From the NCBI RefSeq assembly GCF_900290235.1, contig NZ_OLMK01000115.1:17505-81504 (forward strand): DNA of 64,000 nucleotides, given 5' to 3'. Shown piece after piece: positions 1 through 10,051 of this stretch (positions are counted from its first letter, which is position 1; every line of letters starts with the position of its first letter). The notes below the pieces were generated by a model. The model was given only the letters and a program-made list of their open reading frames with translations. It ran no database searches and was not told the DNA's origin. The stretch comes from Streptomyces sp. MA5143a. GTDB lineage: Bacteria > Actinomycetota > Actinomycetes > Streptomycetales > Streptomycetaceae. Both the position numbers and the translations under genes were made by a program.

Positions 1-1
1 T

Positions 2-2140
2 GCCTCCGAATCCAGCTATCGCTTTCGAGTGAAGGCCGGGCAACCCGACCGTGCCACCTGGCAGCTGGACGAGGGCGCCAACGCCAGCAAGGCCGAAGGA
101 TCGACGCCCGCCCGAATTCTGGACCTGAACGGAGGGGCGACGCCGGGGGCCGACGGCACGCTCGGCACAGCACTTTCCCTCAACGGCACGACCGGTTACG
201 CATCGACCGACCTGTCAGTGGTCGAGACGACGACCGGGTTCTCGATCTCGGCCTGGGCCAAGCTGGACACCAAGCCCAGTCACGGGGCGATGGTGGCCAC
301 ACAGATCGGCAACGACGCTGCGGGCTTCGAACTGCTCTACTCGTCCGCCTACGACCGCTGGGTCTTCGGCACACTCACCACCGACGCTCCAGGTGCCACT
401 GCCAAACGCGCCATGGCAGGCACCGCGGGCGGCGCCGAAGCAGGGTCGTGGACACACCTGGTGGGCACCTATGATCCGGCGACCACGAAGATGCGGTTGT
501 ACGTCAACGGCAAGCTCGCCGGCGAGGTCACCCACGAGATCACCTGGAACGCACGGCGTGGCCTGCAGATCGGAGCGGGGCGCAGCAGTGGCTCCTTGAA
601 GGACTTCTTCCCCGGCGCGATCGACGAGGTGCAACTCTTCGACAAGGCGGTCGCCCAGGACGAGGTCGACAAGCTGTACGCCAAGCAGACCGTCGGCGAT
701 CCCGGCCGCCCCGCGGTCGCGATCTTCCACCTCGACGAACCGGACACGGAAACCGATCAGATCGAAGGGCACGGCGGAGTCGTACCGGCCACGTATTCGG
801 GCGGTGTGACCACCGGGGTCCCCGGAGTGGCCGGGAAGGCCGCCAAGTTCAACGGTGTCGACGGTTACGGCCGGATCGGCGGACAGCGAGCACCCCACGT
901 CAATACGTCCCGCAGTTTCACCGTCTCGGCCTGGGCCAAGATGGACAAGAAGCCCGATGAAGCGGCGATCATCACGGCTCAGGCGGGCCAGTTCCGCTCC
1001 GGATTCGAGCTCTACTACTCCAAGACCTATGACCGGTGGGCGTTCAATCAGTACTCCGCAGATGCCGAGGACGCCACACCGATCCGCGCCATGCAGCCCG
1101 ACGGCACTGCGGCGCGCGTCGGCGAGTGGGTGCACCTCGTAGGAGTGCACGACACGGTCATGAACACACTGACGCTGTACGTCAACGGAGCGAAGGCCGG
1201 ATCAACCACCTTGACCAGCCCCTTCTATGCTGATCGGTCCATGTACATCGGTGCGGCCGGCTACAACGGGCAGGTCGTGAGCCACTTCCCGGGCACTGTC
1301 GACGACCTGAGGCTGTACGACCGGCCGCTGTCGGCCGAGGAAGTGCAGCAGATGGTCAAGCAGCGGCCACTGGTCAAGGGCCGCTGGACCTTCGAGCAGG
1401 GCTCGGGCGCACCGCAGGTGACACCGGACGCGTCGGCATCCGGCAACGCCATGACGTTGCGGGGCGGAGCCACGGTCGGTGGTGCGGCCTGGGTCGACGG
1501 CGGTGTCGTGTTCGACGGTGTCGACGACTACGGGACCACGGCCACCGCGCCGGTGGACACCGCCGGAAGTTTCACCGTCAGCACATGGGCGCAGGCGGCG
1601 GCCGTACCGGAAAAGAATGTGACGCTGCTGAGCGCACCCGGGGCGACGACCCGAAGCGCGTTCTCAGTGCGTTACGAGCCGAGTGATCACCCGACCACCG
1701 ACCCGGGACGCTGGCAGGTCACGACAGCCGCCACGGACACGGCCGGCGCTGTCGTCACGACGGTCGACCACAGTCAGTTCTCCCGGGCCGACGACTGGAC
1801 CCATCTGGCCCTCGTGTACGACGGGCTGACCAAGGAACTGACGCTCTACGTCAACGGTGAGCCGGAGAACGTGCCGTGTGAGGACGCGGATGGTGACGGT
1901 GAGCAGGACGTGCCCACGTGTACGGACGCTTTCTCCTCCGCCGAGAACGTGCAGTTGTTCAAGTCGACCCAGCCGTTGCACCTCGGTGCGAGCAAGACCG
2001 GAGCGACCACTGTCGGAGGTCACTGGCCCGGTGCTGTCTCCGACACCTGGGTCTTCCAGGGACCGCTGACCGAGGCGCAGATCCGCATGCTGGCCATCGG
2101 CCAGCCCGGCATGGCCACCGACGTTCCCGGTGGCTTCTGA
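2..2140 (+). CDS. LamG (concanavalin-like) repeat protein, 5' end outside the window
   Basis: The reading frame is open from base 2, so the true start lies upstream; 712 residues are visible. Three copies of a LamG/concanavalin-like lectin fold follow one another, each opening with a W/F-x-L/F-D/E strand (WQLDEG, AIFHLDE, GRWTFEQ) and containing the F(S/T)(I/V)S(A/T)WA core and a late Y-V-N-G strand. The third copy carries a Cys-bounded acidic DADGDGEQD loop that looks like a calcium site. Proteins of this kind are usually secreted and bind carbohydrate or other surfaces. It lies just upstream of, and in the same direction as, a secreted RHS toxin, and such LamG plus RHS pairs are common in Streptomyces; the LamG protein may be a delivery or adhesion partner, which is inference. 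A hairpin follows its stop at once. Confidence 0.85.
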   Translation, partial: ASESSYRFRVKAGQPDRATWQLDEGANASKAEGSTPARILDLNGGATPGADGTLGTALSLNGTTGYASTDLSVVETTTGFSISAWAKLDTKPSHGAMVATQIGNDAAGFELLYSSAYDRWVFGTLTTDAPGATAKRAMAGTAGGAEAGSWTHLVGTYDPATTKMRLYVNGKLAGEVTHEITWNARRGLQIGAGRSSGSLKDFFPGAIDEVQLFDKAVAQDEVDKLYAKQTVGDPGRPAVAIFHLDEPDTETDQIEGHGGVVPATYSGGVTTGVPGVAGKAAKFNGVDGYGRIGGQRAPHVNTSRSFTVSAWAKMDKKPDEAAIITAQAGQFRSGFELYYSKTYDRWAFNQYSADAEDATPIRAMQPDGTAARVGEWVHLVGVHDTVMNTLTLYVNGAKAGSTTLTSPFYADRSMYIGAAGYNGQVVSHFPGTVDDLRLYDRPLSAEEVQQMVKQRPLVKGRWTFEQGSGAPQVTPDASASGNAMTLRGGATVGGAAWVDGGVVFDGVDDYGTTATAPVDTAGSFTVSTWAQAAAVPEKNVTLLSAPGATTRSAFSVRYEPSDHPTTDPGRWQVTTAATDTAGAVVTTVDHSQFSRADDWTHLALVYDGLTKELTLYVNGEPENVPCEDADGDGEQDVPTCTDAFSSAENVQLFKSTQPLHLGASKTGATTVGGHWPGAVSDTWVFQGPLTEAQIRMLAIGQPGMATDVPGGF

Positions 2141-2150
2141 CGGATGGCCT

Positions 2151-2187
2151 TCGGCTGTGGCGGGCGGAAGCCGCCCCGCACAGCCGA
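2151..2187 (+). terminator. Hairpin terminator or attenuator between LamG and RHS genes
   Basis: Ten bases after the LamG stop there is a 17-bp inverted repeat (arms 2151-2167 and 2171-2187) with one two-base internal mismatch and a three-base loop. No T-run follows, as is usual for high-G+C actinobacterial terminators. It would separate or attenuate transcription between the LamG gene and the RHS gene. Confidence 0.6.
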
Positions 2188-2274
2188 GTGCGTCTCCGTT
2201 CCGTACCCCCCACTTCCGCTCCCAGACGACGCCGACCGCGCCGCGGGTGCGCCGAACCAAGGACGAAGGACAGG

Positions 2275-5200
2275 ATGAACGGCAGATCCGGCAAGCGATC
2301 TCGAACACTGTGCCGACGCATCGCGCTGGCCTCCGCCGCGGTCATGGTCGGCACGCTTCTTCAGGGCGTGACACAACCGGCTGCGGCCGTGGATGACGGC
2401 AAGGGCAGCACCGCCGTATCCCGAAGCGAGAAGCCCCTGCCCGGTTCGGCAGTCAAGGTGAAGCCGCGCCCCGTGGGCAAGGGCCCGCGTACGCCGAGGA
2501 CACCGCCTGACGCGGCATGGCCCAGGGCGGCGACGGCGGTGGTTCGGCTCGCGGAGGGCGGGGCCGAAGCGAAGACCAGTGGGTCGGCATCCGCACGCGC
2601 CAAAGGCCTTCCTCTGACTTTGGACGTTCGGGGCAAGGCCGCCAAACAACCGGTGACCGGCGACATCGAGGCACGTGTCCTGAGCCGCGCCGCAGCGAAG
2701 AAGTCGGGCACTGACGGGCTCGTGTTCTCGTTGCGCCCCAAGAAGATGGCCACGAACAAGCAGGTCGGCCGGGTGCGAGCCCACCTCGACTACTCCGGCT
2801 TCGCCGAGGCCTTCGGCGGCGGATACGCCTCCCGCCTCACCTTGGTCGAACTGCCTGCATGTGCGCTCACCACTCCGACCAAGCGGAAGTGCCGCACCAC
2901 CCAGCCGGTCACGGCGGACAACAACGCCGAGAAGCAGATTCTGACCGCACCGGATCTGCTGTTGAGGTCCGGTGCGCCCACCGTACTCGCAGCAGTCGCC
3001 GACACGGAGAGCGCGAGCGGAGACTACAAGGCCACCTCGCTGGCCGCGTCGGCCACATGGGAGACCAATCTCAACACCGGCGACTTCACCTGGTCATATC
3101 CCATGGGTGTGCCTGATGTGCCGGGCGGAATGACCCCGAACATCGGGCTTTCGTACTCGTCCGGCGGTATCGACGGGCGAACGAGCAACACCAACAACCA
3201 GTCGTCCTGGACAGGTGACGGGTTCGATCTGTGGCCGGGCTACATCGAGCGACGCTACAAGTCGTGCGCCGACGACGACGTGAAGAACGCGGACGGCAAC
3301 AAGCCGGGCGATCTGTGCTGGGCCTACGACAACGCCTTCGTCTCGTTCAACGGCAAGGGCGGCGAGCTGGTACCCGACGGAGCCAATTCCTGGAGGCTCA
3401 GGAACGACGACGGCACCAAGATCGTTCGACTCTACGGCTCCAGCAGCGACGTGCGGGACAACGGTGCCCGCAACGACGAGTACTGGCGGATCACCACTCC
3501 TGACGGGACGCAGTACTTCTTCGGTTACAACCGCCTTCCGGGCTGGGGGAGCGGCAAGGAGACCACCAACTCGACCTGGACCGTCCCCGTCTTCGGGGAC
3601 GACGACAAGGACCAGTGCCACGCCTCGACGTTCGCCGACTCCTGGTGCCAGCAAGGCTGGCGGTGGAATCTCGACTACGTCGTCGACACCCACGGCAACG
3701 CCATCGCCTACTACTACGACAAGGAGACCAACTCCTACGGCCGCAACCTCAAGGCCGGCGACGACACCCGCTACGTGCGGGGCGGCACCCTCGACCGCGC
3801 CGAGTACGGCCTGAAGTCGTCTGCGGTGTACAGCACCAAGGCACTGGGGCTGGTCGACTTCACCAACAGCGAGCGCTGTCTGCCCAACGCGTCCACGACC
3901 TGCTCGTCCATCAGCACGGACGCGGCCTACTGGTACGACACACCGTGGGACCTGAACTGCGAGAGCGGCACTGATTGCGACGAGGGGCGCTTCTCGCCCT
4001 CGTTCTTCACCCGCAAGCGACTCACCGAGGTCACCACCCAGGTCTACGACGGCAGCGGTTACAAGAAGGTCGACTCCTGGAAGTTGTCCCACCGCTGGGG
4101 CCAGGCTGACGTCGACTACCAGTTGCTGCTGGACTCCATCCAGCGGACAGGGCACACCGCCGATACAGCGGTCACCCTGCCGAAGACCACCCTTGTCTAC
4201 TCCCAGTACTCCAATCGACTCGACAAGGTGGGCGACGGCCACGCCCCCTTCGTCAAGGAGCGCCTGTCGAGCATCGCCGACGAGTCCGGCGGCCAGATCA
4301 ACGTCAACTATTCGAACCCGGCCTGTGCCTGGGATGCGCTGCCGACCCCGAAAAGCAACACCAGTCGCTGCTTCCCCCAGTACATGGGCGGTAGCGCCAC
4401 GGAGGACCCTGAACTCCACTGGTTCAACAAGTACGTGGTCGACTCGGTCGTGGCGTCCGACCGTACGGGCGGCGCCCCTGATCAGGTCACCTCGTACGAC
4501 TACCTGGGGGGCGCCGCCTGGCACTACGACGATGACGACGGACTGACGAAGGAGAAGTCCAAGACCTGGTCCCAATGGCGCGGTTACGGACGTGTGCGTG
4601 TTCAGACCGGTGGACCGGGTGGCCCGTCCGCGATGAAATCGCAGCAGGAGACGTACTTCCTGCGCGGCATGGACGGCGACCGCAAGGAGCCCAGCGGCGA
4701 CACCAAATCGGTGACCGTCACGCTCGGCGAGGGCGAGGGCGACCCGATCACCGACCATGAGTCAGCGGCCGGCTTCGCCTACAAGACGGTCAGCTACTCG
4801 GGGCCGAACGGCAAGGTGCTCTCCAAGACCGTGAACCGCCCCTGGCACCACGAGACGGCCAAGAAGGTCCGCGACTGGGGCACGGTGACGGCCAACTACA
4901 CCGGCACCAGGCACACGAAGACGTTCACCTCACTGGACGACGGGGCCGGCGCCGAATGGCGCATCACCTCCACTGCCACGACGTTCGACGAGGTCGCCGG
5001 TCGAGTGACCCACATCGACGACTTCGGTGACAACTCGACCTCTGACGACAACCGCTGTACCCGAACCAGCTACCAACTCAGCAGCACGCTGAACAACATC
5101 CTCACGCTTCCCTCCCGTGTGGAGACCGTCGCCAAGTCCTGTGACAAGGCGGCCGGTCCCGGCGACGTCATCTCCGACGTGCGGAGCGCCTACGACGGGG

Positions 5201-8200
5201 GCGCTTATGGGGAGGCCCCCACCAAGGGCGACGCGACCGCCAGCGCACTGCTGAAGATGTACGACGGCACCACGGCCGTCTACCTGGAGTCCGGTGCCAC
5301 GTTCGACTCCTACGGTCGCCAGCTGACCAGCACCGACCTCACGGCAGACGTGAAGGTCACCGCAGGTGGTGTCCTGACCCGGACGGCGCGCAGCGACGGC
5401 CGTACCACCAAGACCGAGCGAACCCCGGCTGCGGGCTTCGCAACCACCACGAAGGTGACGACGCCTCCCGCCACGGCGGGGAACGCGAGCTCGGCGCAGA
5501 CCTCCACCACCGCGCACGACATCCGACGAGGACTGCCCCTGGCCCAGACCGACACCAACGGCAACGTCACCAACTTCGCCTACGACGCGCTGGGCCGCTC
5601 CTCCAAGGTGTGGCTGGCCGACCGGTCGACCGGCCAGACGCCGTCCTTCGAGTTCACCTACACCATCGCCGAGAACAAGGCGGTTACGGTCGGCACGAAG
5701 ACGATCGGCAACGGCGGAGCCCAGAGAACGTCGTACGTCCTCTACGACGGCTTCCTCCGCCCGCGCCAGACCCAGGAGCCGGGACCGGCCGGACAAAGCC
5801 TGGTAACCGACGTCCTCTACGACGAACGTGGCCTGCTCAGCAAGGAATTCGCCACCTACTACGCCAAGACTGTCCCGTCCACTGTTCTGTTCGCGCCAGA
5901 CGACGCACTGACCGTCGAGACACAGACCTGGTACCGGTACGACGGACAGGGACGGCAGATCGAGGCGAAGCAGGTCGCCGGAAACGGGGACGGCGGACAG
6001 GTCCTGGCCACCACCACGACCATTCACGGCGGTGACCGCACCACGGTCATTCCGCCGGTCGGAGGCACGGCCGGCACCACGATCTTCGACGCTCGCGGCC
6101 AGACCACCGAACTGCGCCAGCACCGAACGCGCAGCGCGACCGCCGCGTTCGACACCACCTCCTACGGCTACACGCCTCGCGGTGAACTGATGAAGGTCAC
6201 GGACCCTGAGGGCAATACCTGGGAGTACACCTACGACCTGCTCGGCCAGCAGATCAAGTCCGTCGACCCGGACAAGGGCACGACGATCAGCGAGTACGAC
6301 GACCGCGGCCAGCTCACCAAGGTCGACGACGCTCGTCCCGGGGCCGCCCGTGCACTGTGGTTCGGTTACGACAATCTGGGCCGCAAGACCGAGACCAGGG
6401 AGGGTTCGTCCGGCGGCACACTGCTGAGCAAGTACGTGTACGACACGATCAGCAAGGCCAAGGGCCACCTGGCCGAATCCACCCGCTACAGCGGTGGAAA
6501 CGCCTACACGACCAAGATCCTCGCCTACGACCGCCTGTACCGCCCCCTGCGCACTTCTGTCACGATCCCGTCCTCGGAGGGGGCGCTTCAGGGCACCTAC
6601 TTGTCGACGACCTCCTACGCGTTGTCGGGGCTGGTCGAGGGTGCCGGGTATCCGAAGGCCGGTTCCCTGCCGGCCGCGACGGTCGCCTATGCCTACGAGG
6701 ACGCCACGCTGCGCCCGATCAGGATCGATGGGCCTCAGGGGCTCAAAGCCACGACCGATTACACGGTGACCGGACTACCACGGGACCACCAACTGTCCAG
6801 CAGCGGCGGTAAGAGTGTCCTCGTCAACAACGCCTATGAGTGGGGTACCAAGCGCCTTGCCAACTCGACCGTCCACCGCCAGGACGTCGCGGGCTTCGAC
6901 AAGAGCAGTACCTACGACTACGACGAGGTGGGCAATGTCCTCTCGGTGTCGGACGTCTCCCGTTCCGGCACCGACACCCAGTGCTTCACCTACGACCACC
7001 TACGTCGCCTGACCGAGGCATGGACCCAGGGCACGACCACCTGCGCCACCGCCGCGAGTGGCAGTGTGCTGGGTGGACCGGCCAAGTACTGGCACTCCTA
7101 CACCTATGACGCGGTGGGCAACCGTCGGACCGAGACGCTGCACGACGTCACCGGTGACGCCGCCAAGGACACCAAGAGGACCTACGCCTACCCCGGCGTG
7201 GGCAAGGCGAAGCCGCACGCCCTGACCTCCGTCACCGAGGCCCGCCCCGATGGCACGGCGTTGCAGAGCTACGGCTACGACGAGGTCGGCAACACCACGA
7301 CCCGCACCATCGGCGGCGACACCCAGACCCTTCTGTGGGACACCGAGGGCCACCTCGCCAAGGTGACAGAGCCGGTCGAAGGAGGCCCGGACAAGGTCAC
7401 GGAGTACCTCTACGACCCCGAGGGCAACCGGCTCATCGGCAGGACCTCGACCGAGACGACGCTGTACCTCGGAGCCACGGAAATCACCCTGGCCAAGGGC
7501 TCCACCACCCCGAAGGCCACCCGCTACTTCGACCTGGGCAGCGGCAATCAGGCGGTGCAGAAGGACGACGGGTCCATCTCCTTCACGGTCGCGGATCACC
7601 ATGGAACGGGTGAACTGTCGATCGAGGCGGCCACCCAGAAGCTCACCCAGCGCCGCACTCTGCCCTTCGGAGGGATCCGGGGTGACGCCCCGACCAGCTG
7701 GCCGGGCACCAAGGGTTTCGTAGGCGGCACGGACGACACCAAGGTCACTGGTCTCACCCACCTCGGCGCCCGTGAGTACGACCCTGCCCTCGGCCGCTTC
7801 ATCAGCGTCGACCCCCTCCTGGAGATCGACAAGCCCCAGACACTCAACGGCTACACGTACGGCGCTCAGAACCCGCTCTTCTTCACCGACGCCACCGGAC
7901 TCGGTCTGGCCTGCGGGCCGGGATTCGACGCGGGATGCGGCACCGGAGTGGTCACCCACGGCGACGGCACGTTGTCCAAGGACGGTCGTCCTACCGGGGG
8001 CGGCACGATTTACAGGCCGCGCAGGGGGGTGAACGGCGCGCCCATGAACGGGCCCGTGACCATCCAGCCGTATGGCCAGTCAGTCACGATCCAAGGTGTC
8101 TACATCCCCACGCAGGAAGAACTCGCTGCGGAGTTCCCCTATTACCAAGAGAACACGGACTTCCAGCACAACCTGGAGAACTGGGCCAAGACTCAGTGCG

Positions 8201-9237
8201 GGCCCTCTCAGGCGTATGGAGATTTCTGCTCCGCAGTGGGCAAGCTCGGCTGGTTCGGAGGCAATCCGGAGATCGACGTCCTCGAAGTGATCGGGGTCCG
8301 CTCCTACGTCGACTGCTACAACGGCAAGGGCTGCAAGGACGCTGCAATCGATGCGGGAATCTCAGCTGTCGGTTACGGTCTGGGGAAGCTGGCCAAGGTC
8401 ACGCTGAACGTCTTCCAGGCGGCCCTGAAACGTTCGGACAGCGCAGCCATCGGTTGCCTCATCGCGGCTGCGCACAGCTTCGTCGCCGGCACCGAAGTCC
8501 TCATGGCCGACGGAACGACCAAACCGATCGAGGAAGTCGAGATCGGTGACAAGGTCACGGTCACCGACCCGACAACAGGTGAGACCACGGTCCGTGAAGT
8601 CGCCGGGACCATCGTCACCGAGGACGACAAGCACTTCGTCGACCTCACCATCGAAACAGCCAACGGCACCGACTCCTTGGTCACGACCACGACCCACCCC
8701 TTCTGGTCCGACTCCGAGGACACGTGGGTCGACGCGGGCGATCTCAAGCCGGGCATGACCGTCCGCGCTACAGACGGTTCTGCCGTACCGGTGGTCAAGA
8801 CACGCGATTTCGCAGAGCGGCAGCGCACGTTCGATCTGACGATCAGTGATATCCATACGTACTATGTGCTGGCGGGGCAGACTCCGGTCCTGGTTCACAA
8901 CAGCAATGGCAGCTGTGGAATTGGTCGGGAGCTGATCGGCGACGAGAGGTCGGATCACATTCTTGATGGTCACAGGTATCCGGGGGCAACAGGTAAGGAT
9001 GCTTTCCCGAAGGGGTGGTCCGATGACCAGATTCTGGATGCTGTTGCTGACGTGGTGACGAGTCCAAATAGTCAAAGAACCTGGTACAAGGGATCTGCTG
9101 TGCATGCCGAGAGAACCCTGAAGACCAGGAAGGGCGAACCCGCGGTTCAGAATGTGGTCGGGACCGTGGGAGGCGTGAGAATTCTGGTGCGTTACGAACC
9201 TCTCACTGGAAAGGTGCTCACAGCGTTCCCGCACTGA
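2275..9237 (+). CDS. Secreted SpvB/RHS polymorphic toxin with HINT and EndoU-type nuclease C-terminus
   Basis: 2320 residues. The ATG at 2275 is chosen because it follows a GGACAGG-type ribosome site and gives a signal peptide (basic MNGRSGKRSRTLCRR, then a hydrophobic stretch ending near QPAAA). Residues about 260-300 resemble the SpvB/TcB start (SYPMGVPDVPGGMTP). Many YD repeats follow (YDALGR, YDLLGQQ, YDNLGRK). The RHS core YDPALGRFISVDP is near residue 1834. A pretoxin HINT domain spans about 2066-2209 (AGTEVLMADGTTKPIEE ... TPVLVHN). The last 111 residues contain DHILDG (His2228), GHRYPG, FPKGWSDDQI and a TGKVLTAFP end, the pattern of bacterial EndoU RNases. HINT domains release such toxins. 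The residue before HSF at the HINT start is Ala2066, where related domains usually have Cys. The toxin segment is poorer in G+C than the rest, a sign of module exchange. Confidence 0.9.
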   Translation: MNGRSGKRSRTLCRRIALASAAVMVGTLLQGVTQPAAAVDDGKGSTAVSRSEKPLPGSAVKVKPRPVGKGPRTPRTPPDAAWPRAATAVVRLAEGGAEAKTSGSASARAKGLPLTLDVRGKAAKQPVTGDIEARVLSRAAAKKSGTDGLVFSLRPKKMATNKQVGRVRAHLDYSGFAEAFGGGYASRLTLVELPACALTTPTKRKCRTTQPVTADNNAEKQILTAPDLLLRSGAPTVLAAVADTESASGDYKATSLAASATWETNLNTGDFTWSYPMGVPDVPGGMTPNIGLSYSSGGIDGRTSNTNNQSSWTGDGFDLWPGYIERRYKSCADDDVKNADGNKPGDLCWAYDNAFVSFNGKGGELVPDGANSWRLRNDDGTKIVRLYGSSSDVRDNGARNDEYWRITTPDGTQYFFGYNRLPGWGSGKETTNSTWTVPVFGDDDKDQCHASTFADSWCQQGWRWNLDYVVDTHGNAIAYYYDKETNSYGRNLKAGDDTRYVRGGTLDRAEYGLKSSAVYSTKALGLVDFTNSERCLPNASTTCSSISTDAAYWYDTPWDLNCESGTDCDEGRFSPSFFTRKRLTEVTTQVYDGSGYKKVDSWKLSHRWGQADVDYQLLLDSIQRTGHTADTAVTLPKTTLVYSQYSNRLDKVGDGHAPFVKERLSSIADESGGQINVNYSNPACAWDALPTPKSNTSRCFPQYMGGSATEDPELHWFNKYVVDSVVASDRTGGAPDQVTSYDYLGGAAWHYDDDDGLTKEKSKTWSQWRGYGRVRVQTGGPGGPSAMKSQQETYFLRGMDGDRKEPSGDTKSVTVTLGEGEGDPITDHESAAGFAYKTVSYSGPNGKVLSKTVNRPWHHETAKKVRDWGTVTANYTGTRHTKTFTSLDDGAGAEWRITSTATTFDEVAGRVTHIDDFGDNSTSDDNRCTRTSYQLSSTLNNILTLPSRVETVAKSCDKAAGPGDVISDVRSAYDGGAYGEAPTKGDATASALLKMYDGTTAVYLESGATFDSYGRQLTSTDLTADVKVTAGGVLTRTARSDGRTTKTERTPAAGFATTTKVTTPPATAGNASSAQTSTTAHDIRRGLPLAQTDTNGNVTNFAYDALGRSSKVWLADRSTGQTPSFEFTYTIAENKAVTVGTKTIGNGGAQRTSYVLYDGFLRPRQTQEPGPAGQSLVTDVLYDERGLLSKEFATYYAKTVPSTVLFAPDDALTVETQTWYRYDGQGRQIEAKQVAGNGDGGQVLATTTTIHGGDRTTVIPPVGGTAGTTIFDARGQTTELRQHRTRSATAAFDTTSYGYTPRGELMKVTDPEGNTWEYTYDLLGQQIKSVDPDKGTTISEYDDRGQLTKVDDARPGAARALWFGYDNLGRKTETREGSSGGTLLSKYVYDTISKAKGHLAESTRYSGGNAYTTKILAYDRLYRPLRTSVTIPSSEGALQGTYLSTTSYALSGLVEGAGYPKAGSLPAATVAYAYEDATLRPIRIDGPQGLKATTDYTVTGLPRDHQLSSSGGKSVLVNNAYEWGTKRLANSTVHRQDVAGFDKSSTYDYDEVGNVLSVSDVSRSGTDTQCFTYDHLRRLTEAWTQGTTTCATAASGSVLGGPAKYWHSYTYDAVGNRRTETLHDVTGDAAKDTKRTYAYPGVGKAKPHALTSVTEARPDGTALQSYGYDEVGNTTTRTIGGDTQTLLWDTEGHLAKVTEPVEGGPDKVTEYLYDPEGNRLIGRTSTETTLYLGATEITLAKGSTTPKATRYFDLGSGNQAVQKDDGSISFTVADHHGTGELSIEAATQKLTQRRTLPFGGIRGDAPTSWPGTKGFVGGTDDTKVTGLTHLGAREYDPALGRFISVDPLLEIDKPQTLNGYTYGAQNPLFFTDATGLGLACGPGFDAGCGTGVVTHGDGTLSKDGRPTGGGTIYRPRRGVNGAPMNGPVTIQPYGQSVTIQGVYIPTQEELAAEFPYYQENTDFQHNLENWAKTQCGPSQAYGDFCSAVGKLGWFGGNPEIDVLEVIGVRSYVDCYNGKGCKDAAIDAGISAVGYGLGKLAKVTLNVFQAALKRSDSAAIGCLIAAAHSFVAGTEVLMADGTTKPIEEVEIGDKVTVTDPTTGETTVREVAGTIVTEDDKHFVDLTIETANGTDSLVTTTTHPFWSDSEDTWVDAGDLKPGMTVRATDGSAVPVVKTRDFAERQRTFDLTISDIHTYYVLAGQTPVLVHNSNGSCGIGRELIGDERSDHILDGHRYPGATGKDAFPKGWSDDQILDAVADVVTSPNSQRTWYKGSAVHAERTLKTRKGEPAVQNVVGTVGGVRILVRYEPLTGKVLTAFPH

Positions 9238-9287
9238 GGAAATAGTTCAATCAATCTGGGTGTGGCATCTTCGATGATTGGAGGATC

Positions 9288-9782
9288 ATGGAGAGAGATG
9301 CGAGTCTGATGAAAATGTTGCATCGTCTGGATGATCCCGAATGGCCAGAAGCGCCGGCCGACTACAATGCAGCCGATGCTGCAGCTTCATTCAGTCGCCT
9401 GGCTGTGCAGGTAGGTTCTCGCTTCTCGACGCCTTGTGAGATCGATCGAGACATCCAGGACTCCGCTCAGTACGGACGAATCGAAGTGCCGGGGGAAGCC
9501 ACGGCTTGCGGGACGAGGATCGTTGTCCTCGTGAGCAAGTTCAAGCCATTGGCAATGGTGGCGGCTGATAATCCTGGCGCCTTCTTGGGTACAGATGAAG
9601 CGCGCGCTGAAGGCGAGCTCGACGCGAGTGACCTTGAGAAGGTAGAGCAAGTTATTGCGGAATCGGGGTACGTCACGATTCCGGAAGAGCTTCTCACCAG
9701 TCGCTATGACGGATCCACTCTCCTGCGTTTCCATGGTTCTGGGGAGCCGAGTTGGTGGGACCGGTTCTTCGGTTCTTTCTGA
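9288..9782 (+). CDS. Probable immunity protein for the EndoU-type toxin
   Basis: 164 residues, ATG start with GGAGG about six bases upstream, 50 bases after the toxin stop. No signal peptide or membrane segment is visible, so it is probably cytoplasmic. The sequence is acidic and ends in a Trp/Phe-rich tail (PSWWDRFFGSF). I do not recognise a named family. The call rests on position: in polymorphic toxin loci the small gene directly after the toxin gene normally encodes its specific inhibitor. Its A/T-rich codons (gtt, att, gaa, aat) match the toxin tip and differ from neighbouring genes, so toxin tip and immunity gene were probably acquired together. Confidence 0.65.
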   Translation: MERDASLMKMLHRLDDPEWPEAPADYNAADAAASFSRLAVQVGSRFSTPCEIDRDIQDSAQYGRIEVPGEATACGTRIVVLVSKFKPLAMVAADNPGAFLGTDEARAEGELDASDLEKVEQVIAESGYVTIPEELLTSRYDGSTLLRFHGSGEPSWWDRFFGSF

Positions 9783-9889
9783 TGAATCTCAAGTATCTGG
9801 TTCCATAACCTTGGCTCTTATGGGTCGCATGGGATCCGATGTCCGATTCAACCCGGCCGCGCCATGATAAAGGATTATGCAGTGGCAAA

Positions 9890-9926
9890 GATCAGCCCCG
9901 CCGAGCTGTGCTAGGCGGGGCTGATC
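9890..9926. terminator. Perfect 13-bp hairpin between convergent genes
   Basis: Arms 9890-9902 (GATCAGCCCCGCC) and 9914-9926 are perfectly complementary around an 11-base loop. It lies after the immunity gene and before the end of the minus-strand DUF397 gene, so it probably stops transcription from both sides. Between 9783 and 10051 nothing else is evident; the first 100 bases are A/T-rich remnants of the toxin module. Confidence 0.7.
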
Positions 9927-10051
9927 TGGTGTTTGACGGCAGTAGTCGACGGCAACGTCCGTGGAGGGTCAAACGAGCGGTGTAACTGGGGTGGTTGGGG
10001 TAACTGGCGGGCTGCGGAGAGTCGTCCGTCGAAGGTGGTAACGAGTTGCGG

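Noticed and set aside
3094..6468. Two long minus-strand open frames (554 and 512 codons) opposite the RHS gene
   Set aside because: They are antisense shadows caused by high G+C third positions; their products are Val/Gly/Arg-rich without domains, and the plus-strand RHS frame is unmistakable.
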